DNA of 42,394 bases from Proteobacteria bacterium UBA964 (GTDB lineage Bacteria > Pseudomonadota > Gammaproteobacteria > Steroidobacterales > Steroidobacteraceae), in contig DBCG01000048.1 of the NCBI GenBank assembly GCA_002292945.1, positions 829 to 43,222 on the forward strand, read 5' to 3'. Below, piece after piece: positions 30,927 through 38,348 of the stretch. Positions within the stretch are counted from its first letter, which is position 1, and the number at the start of each line of letters is the position of its first letter. The translations under genes and the position numbers were made by a program. Below the pieces are notes generated by a model that ran no database searches, was not told the origin of the DNA, and saw nothing but the letters and a program-made list of their open reading frames with translations.

Positions 30927-32699
30927 TTGGACACCTTCACCGCCATCGCTCCCCACGCCTTGCGCACCAAGGCCTGGGTATTGCTGCTCGCCGCCACGCT
31001 CGCGTACGCCTCGCCGCTCGCGGCGCAGCCAGTCCTGCCGCAACCTGCACCTCCCACGCCGGCCCGCCCCCCTGCGACCGCGCTGCCCGTCGCCAATCCG
31101 GTCACCGAAGCGCTGCGCGAACGCATCGAGATCATCAACGCCGGTGGATCGGTGAGCGTTGATGGGGAACCGCTGTTCGCCTCGCGCACCTTGGGCAAGC
31201 TCTATTCGGAGAACGCGTACACCCCGCTATGGGACCGTGCGCGTCTCGTGTCGCTCATCGAGGTGCTGAAGGACATCGAGGACGATGGTCTTCGCCCGCA
31301 GGACTACCACCTCAAGCCGCTGCAAACGCTGATGCAGCGCAAGCCTTTGCCGCCCATCGACCAAGCGAAGCTCGATCTGCTGGCCACCGATGCGTATGCG
31401 CTCGTGCTCTACCACCTCTACTTCGGCAAGGTCGACCCGGTATCGCTCGATGCGAACTGGAACTTCAGTGGCCGTGACATCCGCGAGGTCGATGCGGTCA
31501 CCTTCGTGCGTGACGCCATCGCCCGCAACCGCCTGCTCGCCAGCGTCGCCGCGGCGCGTCCCCAGCATCCGCTCTACAAGGCCGGCCGCGAGTCGCTCGC
31601 CGCCTATCGTAACCTTGCGGCGCTCGGCGGCTGGCCGACCATCCCTGAAGGTCCGGCCTTGAAGGTCGGCAACACCGATCCGCGGGTGCCGGTGCTGCGC
31701 CAACGCCTCACCATCACCGGCGATCTCGCCGCCGTCGCGAAGTCCCAGGCGGTACCGCCCGCCGTCGCGGCGACCGCGCCTGAACTGTTCGACACCACGC
31801 TCGAGGCCGCGCTGAAGCACGCGCAACACCGCCACCGCATGGACGCCGATGGGGTGCTCGGCCCCGGCACCACGCGTGCGCTCAACGTGCCGGCGAAACA
31901 GCGGGTCGACCAACTGCGGGTGAACCTCGAGCGCGCGCGACAGGTGTTGCACGAAATCAAGGATGACGGGGCGCTGGTGGTGGTCGACATCGCCGGCTTC
32001 GAGGTGCGCTATCTGGTCGATGGCCAGCGGCGATGGCGCACCCGCGCGGTGGTGGGTCAGCCGTTCCGTGAGACGCCGGTGTTCCGATCGACCATCGACA
32101 ACATCGTCGTCAACCCGACCTGGACCGTACCGCCCGGCATCCTCACCAAGGACATCCTGCCCTCACTGCGGCGCAACGACCGCAGCATCCTCACGCGCAA
32201 GCGGCTGTCGGTGATCGATCGCAACGGCAACAAACTCAACCCGGCGGCCATCGACTTCAGCCGCTACTCCGCTTCGAACTTCCCGTTCATGCTGCGGCAG
32301 GATGCGGGTCCCGACAACGCCCTCGGCGTGGTCAAGATCAACTTCCCGAACCCGCACCTCGTCTATCTGCACGACACACCGAGCAAAACCCTGTTCAACG
32401 AGACCGTGCGCGCCTTCAGTTCGGGCTGTATCCGCACCGAGCGTCCGTTGGAGCTCGCCGAGATGCTGCTGGCCGACCCGGTCCGCTGGGACCGAGCGGC
32501 GCTCGATGCCGCCGTGGCAGCTGGCGACACCCGCACGCTGCGCCTCGCGAAGAAGGTGCCGGTGCTCATCATCTACTGGACCGCCGATCGCGACGACGAC
32601 GGCAGCGTGGTGTTCAAGCCGGACCCGTATTCGCGGGACGCACGCGAACTCGCGGCGCTCGACGCTCCGTTCAGGCGCGGCAAGCGCCCGGCGTTCTAA
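30927..32699 (+). CDS. L,D-transpeptidase of the YcbB/LdtD type
   Basis: A roughly 590-residue exported enzyme that forms 3-3 cross-links in peptidoglycan by acting on tetrapeptide stems. The signal peptide is 'ALRTKAWVLLLAATLAYASP'. An N-terminal scaffold domain ('YSENAYTPLWDRARLVSLIE') is followed by a peptidoglycan-binding repeat ('RHRMDADGVLGPGTTRALN'). The YkuD catalytic domain runs from about residue 345, with 'NPTWTVPPGILTKDILPSL', 'YLHDTPSKTLFNETVRAFSS' and the catalytic Cys in 'GCIRTERPLELAEML'. Length and order match YcbB. The start is uncertain: TTG 30927 has AGGA upstream and gives a standard signal peptide, while ATG 30882/30885 would add 14-15 residues and lie inside the mutY promoter. 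It is divergent from mutY and overlaps the META gene tail to tail by 4 bases. Confidence 0.93.
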   Translation: MDTFTAIAPHALRTKAWVLLLAATLAYASPLAAQPVLPQPAPPTPARPPATALPVANPVTEALRERIEIINAGGSVSVDGEPLFASRTLGKLYSENAYTPLWDRARLVSLIEVLKDIEDDGLRPQDYHLKPLQTLMQRKPLPPIDQAKLDLLATDAYALVLYHLYFGKVDPVSLDANWNFSGRDIREVDAVTFVRDAIARNRLLASVAAARPQHPLYKAGRESLAAYRNLAALGGWPTIPEGPALKVGNTDPRVPVLRQRLTITGDLAAVAKSQAVPPAVAATAPELFDTTLEAALKHAQHRHRMDADGVLGPGTTRALNVPAKQRVDQLRVNLERARQVLHEIKDDGALVVVDIAGFEVRYLVDGQRRWRTRAVVGQPFRETPVFRSTIDNIVVNPTWTVPPGILTKDILPSLRRNDRSILTRKRLSVIDRNGNKLNPAAIDFSRYSASNFPFMLRQDAGPDNALGVVKINFPNPHLVYLHDTPSKTLFNETVRAFSSGCIRTERPLELAEMLLADPVRWDRAALDAAVAAGDTRTLRLAKKVPVLIIYWTADRDDDGSVVFKPDPYSRDARELAALDAPFRRGKRPAF

Positions 32700-33187
32700 C
32701 CGCCCTGCAGTTCGCGCAGGTGGAATTTGAGGGTCGGTACGCCCGGCGAATCGAGGTGCAGATGGTTGCCCTCGAAGCGCACGGCGGTCGCCGCACCGAA
32801 GGCCTTGGTGAAGGCCGCCTCGAATTTCATGCGGCCCTCTTCGCAGGCCATGCGTGTGGTGACCGGTGCCTTGACGGCGATCCGTCCGGCCTCGGGCCCG
32901 AGCTCATACCCCGCCATCATGCGGTTGCATCCCGCGTGGCCGCTGACCCGACCCTCGACGAAAGTCAGGATCACGGGCTCGCCGTTGTCACCGTGCGGCA
33001 CCGGCGTGCCCTCCCAATAGACGAGCTCCCAACGGTTCGCCTCGAGCCGACGGCCCGCCTCGGTGGCAGGGAGTGCGATCGCCGAAGTGGCGGCGACAGC
33101 GGCGGATCCCGGGGTCGTCCCACCGCCTTGCGCGGTGCAACCAGCGAGCGTGACCATCAGGGCGGCAAGAGCGGGCGACATGCGCAT
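32696..33187 (-). CDS. META-domain (HslJ-like) lipoprotein
   Basis: A 163-residue predicted lipoprotein with lipobox 'ALMVTLAGC', followed by an Ala/Gly/Thr-rich spacer and a META domain: 'LEANRWELVYWEGTPVPHGD', 'VILTFVEGRVSGHAGCNRMM', 'TRMACEEGRMKFEAAF' and 'RFEGNHLHLD'. The 'GCNR' and 'MAC' Cys are the pair usual in this family. HslJ is linked to novobiocin resistance and heat shock in E. coli; biochemical function is unknown. ATG 33187 is chosen because GAGGT lies just upstream, though ATG 33181 is also possible. It should sit in the inner or outer membrane facing the periplasm. It is convergent with the L,D-transpeptidase gene. Confidence 0.88.
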   Translation of the reverse strand: MRMSPALAALMVTLAGCTAQGGGTTPGSAAVAATSAIALPATEAGRRLEANRWELVYWEGTPVPHGDNGEPVILTFVEGRVSGHAGCNRMMAGYELGPEAGRIAVKAPVTTRMACEEGRMKFEAAFTKAFGAATAVRFEGNHLHLDSPGVPTLKFHLRELQGG

Positions 33188-33288
33188 GACAACCTCTATG
33201 CTTTGCGGTCCAAAGAACGGGGCCTCGGCCGAGCCGAGGAACATGGTGGCATGAGGATACGACGGAAAAGGTCTAGAATCCCAGGACC

Positions 33289-33753
33289 ATGACCGAATTT
33301 CATTTCACCGACATCTCGCGCGTCATCCAGTTGGTGCTCGCCCCGGCGTTTTTGTTGACCAGCATCGGCACCTTCCTGTCGATGCTGACGCAGCGCCTCG
33401 CGAGAGTGATCGATCGGGCGCGTGAGGTGTCTTTCAAGACCGACGAACCCGACGAGACGGCCGAGCTCACCGCGCTGCGCGACATGCTCGCGATCCGCGC
33501 GAAACTCATCCAGCGCGGCATCGTGCTGTGCACCATCGCAGCGATCATGATCTGCGGCCTGATCGGGATGATGTTCATCGATGCACTGCTCGACCGCTCG
33601 CTCGCTCGCGCCATCGCCATGGTGTTCGTCGCTGCGATGGTCACGATCATGACAGGGCTGATCTACTTCCTGCGCGAGGTCTTCATCGCGACGGCCTCGC
33701 TACGCAGCCGTCATATCCGCAGCGGCGACCCGAAAGTCCGCAACGCCGTCTAG
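33289..33753 (+). CDS. DUF2721 family membrane protein
   Basis: A 154-residue protein of the DUF2721 family, recognised by 'VIQLVLAPAFLLTSIGTFLS', then 'MLTQRLARVIDRARE', and 'AKLIQRGIVLCTIAAIMICG'. There are three membrane helices (about residues 14-33, 76-100 and 108-130) and a charged loop after the first. The function is unknown. AGGA lies in front of the start; TAGAAT at 33274-33279, nine bases before ATG, is a candidate -10 that would give a very short leader. It is followed by another small membrane protein on the same strand, 30 bases on. Confidence 0.88.
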   Translation: MTEFHFTDISRVIQLVLAPAFLLTSIGTFLSMLTQRLARVIDRAREVSFKTDEPDETAELTALRDMLAIRAKLIQRGIVLCTIAAIMICGLIGMMFIDALLDRSLARAIAMVFVAAMVTIMTGLIYFLREVFIATASLRSRHIRSGDPKVRNAV

Positions 33754-33783
33754 GCGCGACGCCCGAGCCCAGAGGAGGACGAC

Positions 33784-34476
33784 ATGGTCGAGGAGATCGG
33801 ACTCGCACACGGGCTGCTGCGATACCTGCACATCCTGCTGTTCGTGTATTGGCTGGGCGGTGATGCCGGGGTGTTCTACTCCAGCAAGTTCGTCACCGAC
33901 ACGACGCTCTCGCGCGAGGCGCGGCTCACGGCCTTCAAGATCTTCATCAACCTCGACATGCTGCCGCGATACTGTCTCGCGCTGACGCTCACGGTGGGCG
34001 GCGCACTCGCGCACTACATCGGCTACGAGCACCCGCAATGGCAGCTGCTCGCCATCCTCGCGCTCGGTCCGGTCTGGGTCTGGGTGGTGCACACCGTCCA
34101 CACCAAAGAAGGCACGGAGTTCGGTCGCAGGCTCGCGACCTGGGACCGTCGCTTCCGCGTGTTCATGATCGCAGCGATCGTCGCCTCGGTCGCTTACCAC
34201 TGGACGACGGGGCCGCTGCGGCCCTATCCATGGCTCGCCGCGAAACTGCTGATCTTCGCGTTCCTGATCTTCTGCGGCTTCATGATCCGGCTGAAGATCC
34301 CGCCGTTCATCGACGGCTTCCGTACGCTCGCCGCCAGCGGCCCGACGCCCGAGAGCGACCGCCAGATGACCGACGGGATGGCGGCCTGCCGCCCCTATGT
34401 ACTGATCATCTGGGCGGGGGTGGCGATCTCGGCGCTGATCGGCGTGCTGAAGCCAGGTCAAGGGCCGATCGGCTGA
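33784..34476 (+). CDS. Hypothetical membrane protein, possibly CopD/DUF2269-like
   Basis: A 230-residue membrane protein with about five or six helices. It starts 'LLRYLHILLFVYWLGGDAGV', which resembles the His-and-Trp-Leu-Gly-Gly first helix of CopD/DUF2269-type proteins. Further helices are 'YCLALTLTVGGALAHYI', 'LLAILALGPVWVWVVHTV', 'VFMIAAIVASVAYHW', 'LIFAFLIFCGFMI' and 'VLIIWAGVAISALIGVL'. Scattered His residues (in 'LHILL', 'LAHYI', 'VVHTVHT', 'AYHWT') could bind haem or metal, but that is inference. The ribosome site GAGGAGG is strong. It probably forms a two-gene unit with the DUF2721 gene before it. I assign no function. Confidence 0.8.
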   Translation: MVEEIGLAHGLLRYLHILLFVYWLGGDAGVFYSSKFVTDTTLSREARLTAFKIFINLDMLPRYCLALTLTVGGALAHYIGYEHPQWQLLAILALGPVWVWVVHTVHTKEGTEFGRRLATWDRRFRVFMIAAIVASVAYHWTTGPLRPYPWLAAKLLIFAFLIFCGFMIRLKIPPFIDGFRTLAASGPTPESDRQMTDGMAACRPYVLIIWAGVAISALIGVLKPGQGPIG

Positions 34477-34515
34477 GGGGGCGGAGCGGCCGCATGCCGC
34501 CAGCCGCTGCAGCGC

Positions 34516-35490
34516 TCAGGGCAGCAGCACCGTCGAGCCGGTGGTGCGACGGGCCTCGAGATCGCGGTGTGCATCCGCCGCGTCAGCGAGGGCGTAGCGC
34601 TGCCCGATACGCAGCTTCACCTTGCCCGAGGACACCATGCGGAACAGTTCGCGCGCCGCGGATTGAAGCTCTGCGGGCTTGGAGATGTAGGCGAACAACG
34701 TCGGCCGTGTCAGGAACAGCGAGCCACGCTTGGCGAGTTCGAGCGGCGAGATCGCAGGGGGCGGCCCGGAGGCGTTGCCGTAGGTCACCATCATGCCGAG
34801 CGGCGCCAGAGCGTCGAGCGAGTCCATGAAGGTGTCCTGGCCTACCGAGTCGTAGACCACGGCGACGCCCGCACCGCGCGTCAAGCGCCGCACTTCGGGC
34901 GCGAGCGGACCGCTGCCCGACAGCAGGACATGGCGGCAGCCGTGACGCTTGGCGAGCGCGGCTTTCTCCGCATTGCCCACCACCCCGATGACCCGCGCCC
35001 CGAGCGCCCGCGCCCATTGGCAAAGCAACAGACCGACACCGCCGGCTGCCGCATGCACGAGGATCCAGTCGTTGCGCCGGACCTTGTAGGTGCGGCGCAG
35101 CAAGTAGTGCGCCGTCAGGCCTTTGAGCATCAACGCGGCGGCCTGCTCGTCGCTGACCGCTCGCGGTACCTTGACGAGGCGGTCGGCCGCGACATTGCGC
35201 AGGTCTGCGTAGCTTCCCGGTTGGCCGAGCACATAGGCCACCCGGTCGCCGACCCGGAAGCCACGCACGCGACGCCCGACGGCCGCCACGGTGCCCGCCG
35301 CCTCGCGTCCGAGACCGCCGGGCAGCGGCATCGGGTACAGACCGGTCCGGTCGTAGACGTCGATGAAGTTGAGACCGATGGCCGTGTGGCGCACCGTGAC
35401 TTCGCCCGCAGATGGCGGACCCGGAGCGAAATCTTCGAGGACCAGCGCCTCAGGGCCACCGGTCTGGTGCAGGCGGATGGCCTTCGGCAT
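34516..35490 (-). CDS. Quinone oxidoreductase (zeta-crystallin type)
   Basis: A 324-residue zinc-free medium-chain reductase of the QOR/zeta-crystallin group. It has 'KAIRLHQTGGPEALVLEDF', 'HTAIGLNFIDVYDRTGLYP', 'LGREAAGTVAAVG' and the NADPH fold 'DWILVHAAAGGVGLLLCQWA', followed by 'YDSVGQDTFMDSLDAL' and 'YGNASGPPPAISPLEL'. Such enzymes reduce quinones by one electron using NADPH, or reduce alkenals. The start (35490) follows the glnK stop by five bases, so the two genes should share the sigma-54 transcript from 35881. That is an odd partner for a PII protein, which more often precedes the ammonium channel gene amtB. No separate promoter is visible in the short gap. Confidence 0.93.
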   Translation of the reverse strand: MPKAIRLHQTGGPEALVLEDFAPGPPSAGEVTVRHTAIGLNFIDVYDRTGLYPMPLPGGLGREAAGTVAAVGRRVRGFRVGDRVAYVLGQPGSYADLRNVAADRLVKVPRAVSDEQAAALMLKGLTAHYLLRRTYKVRRNDWILVHAAAGGVGLLLCQWARALGARVIGVVGNAEKAALAKRHGCRHVLLSGSGPLAPEVRRLTRGAGVAVVYDSVGQDTFMDSLDALAPLGMMVTYGNASGPPPAISPLELAKRGSLFLTRPTLFAYISKPAELQSAARELFRMVSSGKVKLRIGQRYALADAADAHRDLEARRTTGSTVLLP

Positions 35491-35495
35491 ACGGG

Positions 35496-35834
35496 TCAGA
35501 GCGCCGATTCGTCGGTCTCGCCGGTGCGGATGCGGATGACCCGGTCGATGTCGGTGATGAAGATCTTGCCGTCGCCGACCTTGCCGGTCTTGGCGGCCTT
35601 CACGATGCCTTCCACTACTTGGTCGGCGAGGTCGGCTCGCACCGCGACCTCGATACGGGTCTTGGGGACGAAATCCACGACGTATTCCGCGCCGCGGTAG
35701 AGCTCGGTGTGACCGCGCTGACGGCCGAAGCCCTTGACCTCGGTGACGGTCATGCCGGAGACGCCGATATCGGACAGCGCGGCGCGCACGTCGTCGAGCT
35801 TGAAGGGCTTGATGATGGCAGTGATGAGTTTCAT
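35496..35834 (-). CDS. glnK: Nitrogen regulatory PII protein GlnK/GlnB
   Basis: A 112-residue PII protein, nearly colinear with E. coli GlnK: 'MKLITAIIKPFKLDDVRAAL', 'VTEVKGFGRQRGHTELYRGA', 'EYVVDFVPKTRIEVAV' and 'GDGKIFITDIDRVIRIRTGE'. Tyr51 at the tip of the T-loop ('RGAEY') is the uridylylation site used by GlnD. The protein is a cytoplasmic trimer that senses 2-oxoglutarate and ATP/ADP and adjusts NtrBC, glutamine synthetase adenylylation and, where present, AmtB. A sigma-54 promoter and an NtrC-like site lie upstream, typical of glnK-class paralogues induced by nitrogen limitation, hence the symbol. glnB remains possible. Downstream is a quinone reductase rather than amtB. Confidence 0.94.
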   Translation of the reverse strand: MKLITAIIKPFKLDDVRAALSDIGVSGMTVTEVKGFGRQRGHTELYRGAEYVVDFVPKTRIEVAVRADLADQVVEGIVKAAKTGKVGDGKIFITDIDRVIRIRTGETDESAL

Positions 35835-35880
35835 GGCGAGATTCTCCCGATGCAGGGTCCGTACGCGACGAATGGGATAT

Positions 35881-35896
35881 TGCACCTTCTGTGCCA
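35881..35896 (-). promoter_or_regulatory. Sigma-54 promoter of glnK
   Basis: Read on the minus strand this is TGGCACAGAAGGTGCA, which fits the -24/-12 consensus (TGGCACG-N4-TTGCA) with the invariant GG and GC in correct spacing and only two mismatches. The expected transcription start is about 35870, giving a leader of roughly 35 bases before the glnK ATG at 35834. Such promoters are silent without an enhancer-binding protein such as NtrC. Confidence 0.8.
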
Positions 35897-35946
35897 CGCT
35901 GGCGACACTGAAAAGCAGGGGTTTGGCGTTGGCCGGACCCGCTCCC

Positions 35947-35963
35947 CGCACCATTATGGCGCA
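35947..35963 (-). promoter_or_regulatory. NtrC-like enhancer site upstream of glnK
   Basis: TGCGCC-ATAAT-GGTGCG on the minus strand is a near-perfect inverted repeat matching the NtrC consensus (TGCACC-N5-GGTGCA). The only changes are an A-to-G in the left arm and the terminal base of the right arm. It is centred about 85 bases upstream of the predicted start, a usual place for an NtrC enhancer. It also lies about 90 bases from the divergent flavoprotein gene. Confidence 0.65.
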
Positions 35964-36029
35964 GTCGACCGCCGCGCGCGCCCGTCGATGGTGCGCCTCC
36001 GCTCGGTGGTGCCGGGCCGTGCCGCCGCC

Positions 36030-36035
36030 TATCAT
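36030..36035 (+). promoter_or_regulatory. Candidate -10 just before the flavoprotein start
   Basis: TATCAT (five of six bases of TATAAT) ends eight bases before ATG 36044, with no ribosome site in between. This would give a leaderless or nearly leaderless message. No strong -35 is visible. Confidence 0.3.
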
Positions 36036-36043
36036 CCCGGCCC

Positions 36044-37303
36044 ATGACGATGACGGATCTTCGCAATGTGGTGGTCGTGGGTGCCGGACAGGCCGCAGCG
36101 CAGTTCGTCGAGGCACTGCGGCGTCGCGGCTATGGCGGCGCGATCTCGGTCTTCGGCGAGGAGCCCTGGCTGCCCTACCAACGCCCCCCGCTCTCCAAGA
36201 AGTACTTGGCGGGCGGACTGCCGGTCGATCGCCTGCAGCTGCGCCAAGCGGCGTTCTACGCTGAACAGAAAGTCGATCTGCACCTTGGCCAGACCGTGAC
36301 CCGTCTCGAGCGCAGCGCGCGGCAGGTCAGGCTGGCGGACGGCAGCGCACACCCTTACGACGCCCTGGTGCTTGCCACCGGCAGCCGCCCCCGCTCGCTG
36401 CCGCTGCCCGGCATCGACCTGGGCGCAGTCCATGTGCTTCGCAGCATCGCGGACGCCGACGCACTGCGGGCCGATGCGCTGCGCGCCTTGGATCGCCCGG
36501 CTGGAAGGGCGGTGATCTTGGGCGGCGGCTACGTCGGGCTCGAGGTCGCCGCAACCCTTCGGCAGCTCGGGCTCGAAGTCACGGTGCTCGAAGTCGCCGA
36601 ACGGGTGATGAACCGCGTCGTCGCCGAACCGGTATCGCGCTGGTACGAGGCGGAGCATGCGCGCCGCGGCGTGGACATCCGACTTGGCGCGCGGCCGCTC
36701 GCCCTCGAGGGGGATGCCGAGGGACGGGTGCGTGCGGTCGTCACGGCGGCAGGTACGCTCCCGGCTGATGTGGTGGTCCTCGGCGTCGGCGTGCTGCCGA
36801 ACGACGGCTTGGCGCAGGACGCCGGCCTGCCCTGCGACAACGGCATCCAGGTCGATGAACGCTGTCGCACCGCCGACCCGGCGATACACGCGATCGGCGA
36901 CTGCACCAACCACCCGTCAGTGCATTACGGTGGACGCGTGCGGCTCGAATCGGTCGACAACGCCGTCGAGCAGGCCAACACCGCCGCCGCCGACCTGCTC
37001 GGCATCGAGGCGCGGCACGAGCGGGTGCCTTGGTTCTGGTCCGACCAGTACGAACACAAGCTGGTGATCGTGGGCCTCTCACAGGGCCACGATCAGGTGG
37101 TGCTGCGCGGTGACCCTGCGAGCGGCGCGTTCTCCTGCTGCTACCTGCGTGACGGCGAGCTGCTCGCCATCGACACCATCAACGTCGCCAAGGACCACCT
37201 CGCGGCCCGCAAGCTGATCCCGGCGCGGCTGCGACCGGACCCCTCGCGGCTCACCGATCCGTCCATCGCGCTCAAAGATTGCAACGTCCAACCCAAGGAA
37301 TGA
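36044..37303 (+). CDS. FAD-dependent ferredoxin/rubredoxin reductase-like protein
   Basis: A 419-residue flavoprotein of the oxygenase-coupled NADH-ferredoxin reductase family. The FAD fold is 'NVVVVGAGQAAAQFVEALRR', followed by 'PWLPYQRPPLSKKYLAG', the NADH fold 'RAVILGGGYVGLEVAATLRQ', and the second FAD contact 'HAIGDCTNHPS'. The C-terminal reductase domain has 'VPWFWSDQYEHKLVIVGLSQ' and ends 'SIALKDCNVQPKE'. It should pass electrons from NAD(P)H to a small Fe-S protein feeding a P450 or ring-hydroxylating oxygenase. Neither a ferredoxin nor such an oxygenase lies beside it. The start could be ATG 36044 or 36050. It is divergent from glnK and followed 4 bases later by the isoaspartyl peptidase gene. 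Confidence 0.92.
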   Translation: MTMTDLRNVVVVGAGQAAAQFVEALRRRGYGGAISVFGEEPWLPYQRPPLSKKYLAGGLPVDRLQLRQAAFYAEQKVDLHLGQTVTRLERSARQVRLADGSAHPYDALVLATGSRPRSLPLPGIDLGAVHVLRSIADADALRADALRALDRPAGRAVILGGGYVGLEVAATLRQLGLEVTVLEVAERVMNRVVAEPVSRWYEAEHARRGVDIRLGARPLALEGDAEGRVRAVVTAAGTLPADVVVLGVGVLPNDGLAQDAGLPCDNGIQVDERCRTADPAIHAIGDCTNHPSVHYGGRVRLESVDNAVEQANTAAADLLGIEARHERVPWFWSDQYEHKLVIVGLSQGHDQVVLRGDPASGAFSCCYLRDGELLAIDTINVAKDHLAARKLIPARLRPDPSRLTDPSIALKDCNVQPKE

Positions 37304-37307
37304 AGCC

Positions 37308-38345
37308 ATGCATCGAGCTGTCCTGCGTCCCCTGCGCCATGCCGCCCTCGTGGCAATGGCGTCGATCCTGACCATGTCGACAGCAGCCACGGCAGCACCC
37401 TCGGCGGCGGAGCAGCCGGCGACACCCCGTCGCCTTGCGATCGCGATCCACGGCGGCGCCGGCGTGATCGCCCGCGAACAGTTGGGCGCGGATGGCGGCG
37501 CAGCCTATCGCCAAGGGCTCGAAGCGGCGCTCGACGCCGGCTACGCCGTGCTCGAGGCGGGAGGCAGCAGCCTGGATGCCGTGACCACCGCGGTGCGGCT
37601 CCTGGAGGACAACCCGCTCTTCAACGCGGGCCGCGGCGCGGTGCTGGCCCACGATGGCCGCGCCTATCTCGATGCCTCGATCATGTCCGGCAAAGATCTC
37701 TCCGCCGGCGCGGTCACCGGCGTCACCACGGTGCGCCATCCCATCGATCTCGCGCGACGCGTCATGGAGGATTCGCCCCACGTGATGCTCTCAGGCGAGG
37801 GCGCTGAAGAGTTCGCAGGCCTCAAGGGTCTCGAGCGCGTACCGAACGACTGGTTCATCACCCCGACACGCCGGCAACAGCTCGATCGCGTGCTGCAAGG
37901 CCGCAGCGCGCCCCGCAACGAGCTGCAGGGGCTCGGGACGGTGGGCGCCGTCGCGGTGGATGCCCGGGGCGATGTCGCCGCTGCGACCTCCACCGGCGGG
38001 ATGACCAACAAGCGCTGGGGCCGCATCGGCGATGCGCCGATCATCGGCGCCGGCACCTACGCCAACAATGCGAGCTGCGCCGTCTCCGCCACCGGCCACG
38101 GCGAGTACTTCATACGCTCGGTCGTCGCCTACGACATCTGTGCGCTGGTCGAGTACAGAGGCTGGTCGCTCGAGCGCGCCGCGAAAGAGGTCGTGCAGGG
38201 CAAGCTCGTGCAGCGCGGCGGCGAGGGCGGCATCATCGCGGTCGACCCGCAAGGCAATCTCGTGCTGGAGTTCAACAGCCCCGGCATGTTCCGCGGCCTG
38301 CGCGACTCGAGCGGACGCCGCATGGTGGGGATCTACGAGGATTGA
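37308..38345 (+). CDS. Exported isoaspartyl peptidase / L-asparaginase (Ntn family T2)
   Basis: A 345-residue plant-type asparaginase. A signal peptide ('LRHAALVAMASILTMSTAAT', residues 9-28) is followed by 'AIAIHGGAGVIAREQLG' and 'LFNAGRGAVLAHDGRAYLDA'. The autoprocessing site comes before Thr211 in 'LQGLGTVGAVAVDARGDVAA', with 'ATSTGGMTNKRWGRIGDAPI' and 'GAGTYANNASCAVSATGHGE' completing the active site. It removes beta-aspartyl residues from damaged peptides and hydrolyses asparagine. Export places it in the periplasm, where it would work on peptides taken up from outside. AAGGA precedes ATG 37308, four bases after the flavoprotein stop. It converges with gshA three bases away. Confidence 0.93.
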   Translation: MHRAVLRPLRHAALVAMASILTMSTAATAAPSAAEQPATPRRLAIAIHGGAGVIAREQLGADGGAAYRQGLEAALDAGYAVLEAGGSSLDAVTTAVRLLEDNPLFNAGRGAVLAHDGRAYLDASIMSGKDLSAGAVTGVTTVRHPIDLARRVMEDSPHVMLSGEGAEEFAGLKGLERVPNDWFITPTRRQQLDRVLQGRSAPRNELQGLGTVGAVAVDARGDVAAATSTGGMTNKRWGRIGDAPIIGAGTYANNASCAVSATGHGEYFIRSVVAYDICALVEYRGWSLERAAKEVVQGKLVQRGGEGGIIAVDPQGNLVLEFNSPGMFRGLRDSSGRRMVGIYED

Positions 38346-38348
38346 CGC

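Noticed and set aside
34516..36066. Longer 516-codon version of the quinone reductase extending across glnK.
   Set aside because: The extra N-terminal part is the wrong frame of the PII gene; the reductase fold starts exactly at ATG 35490.
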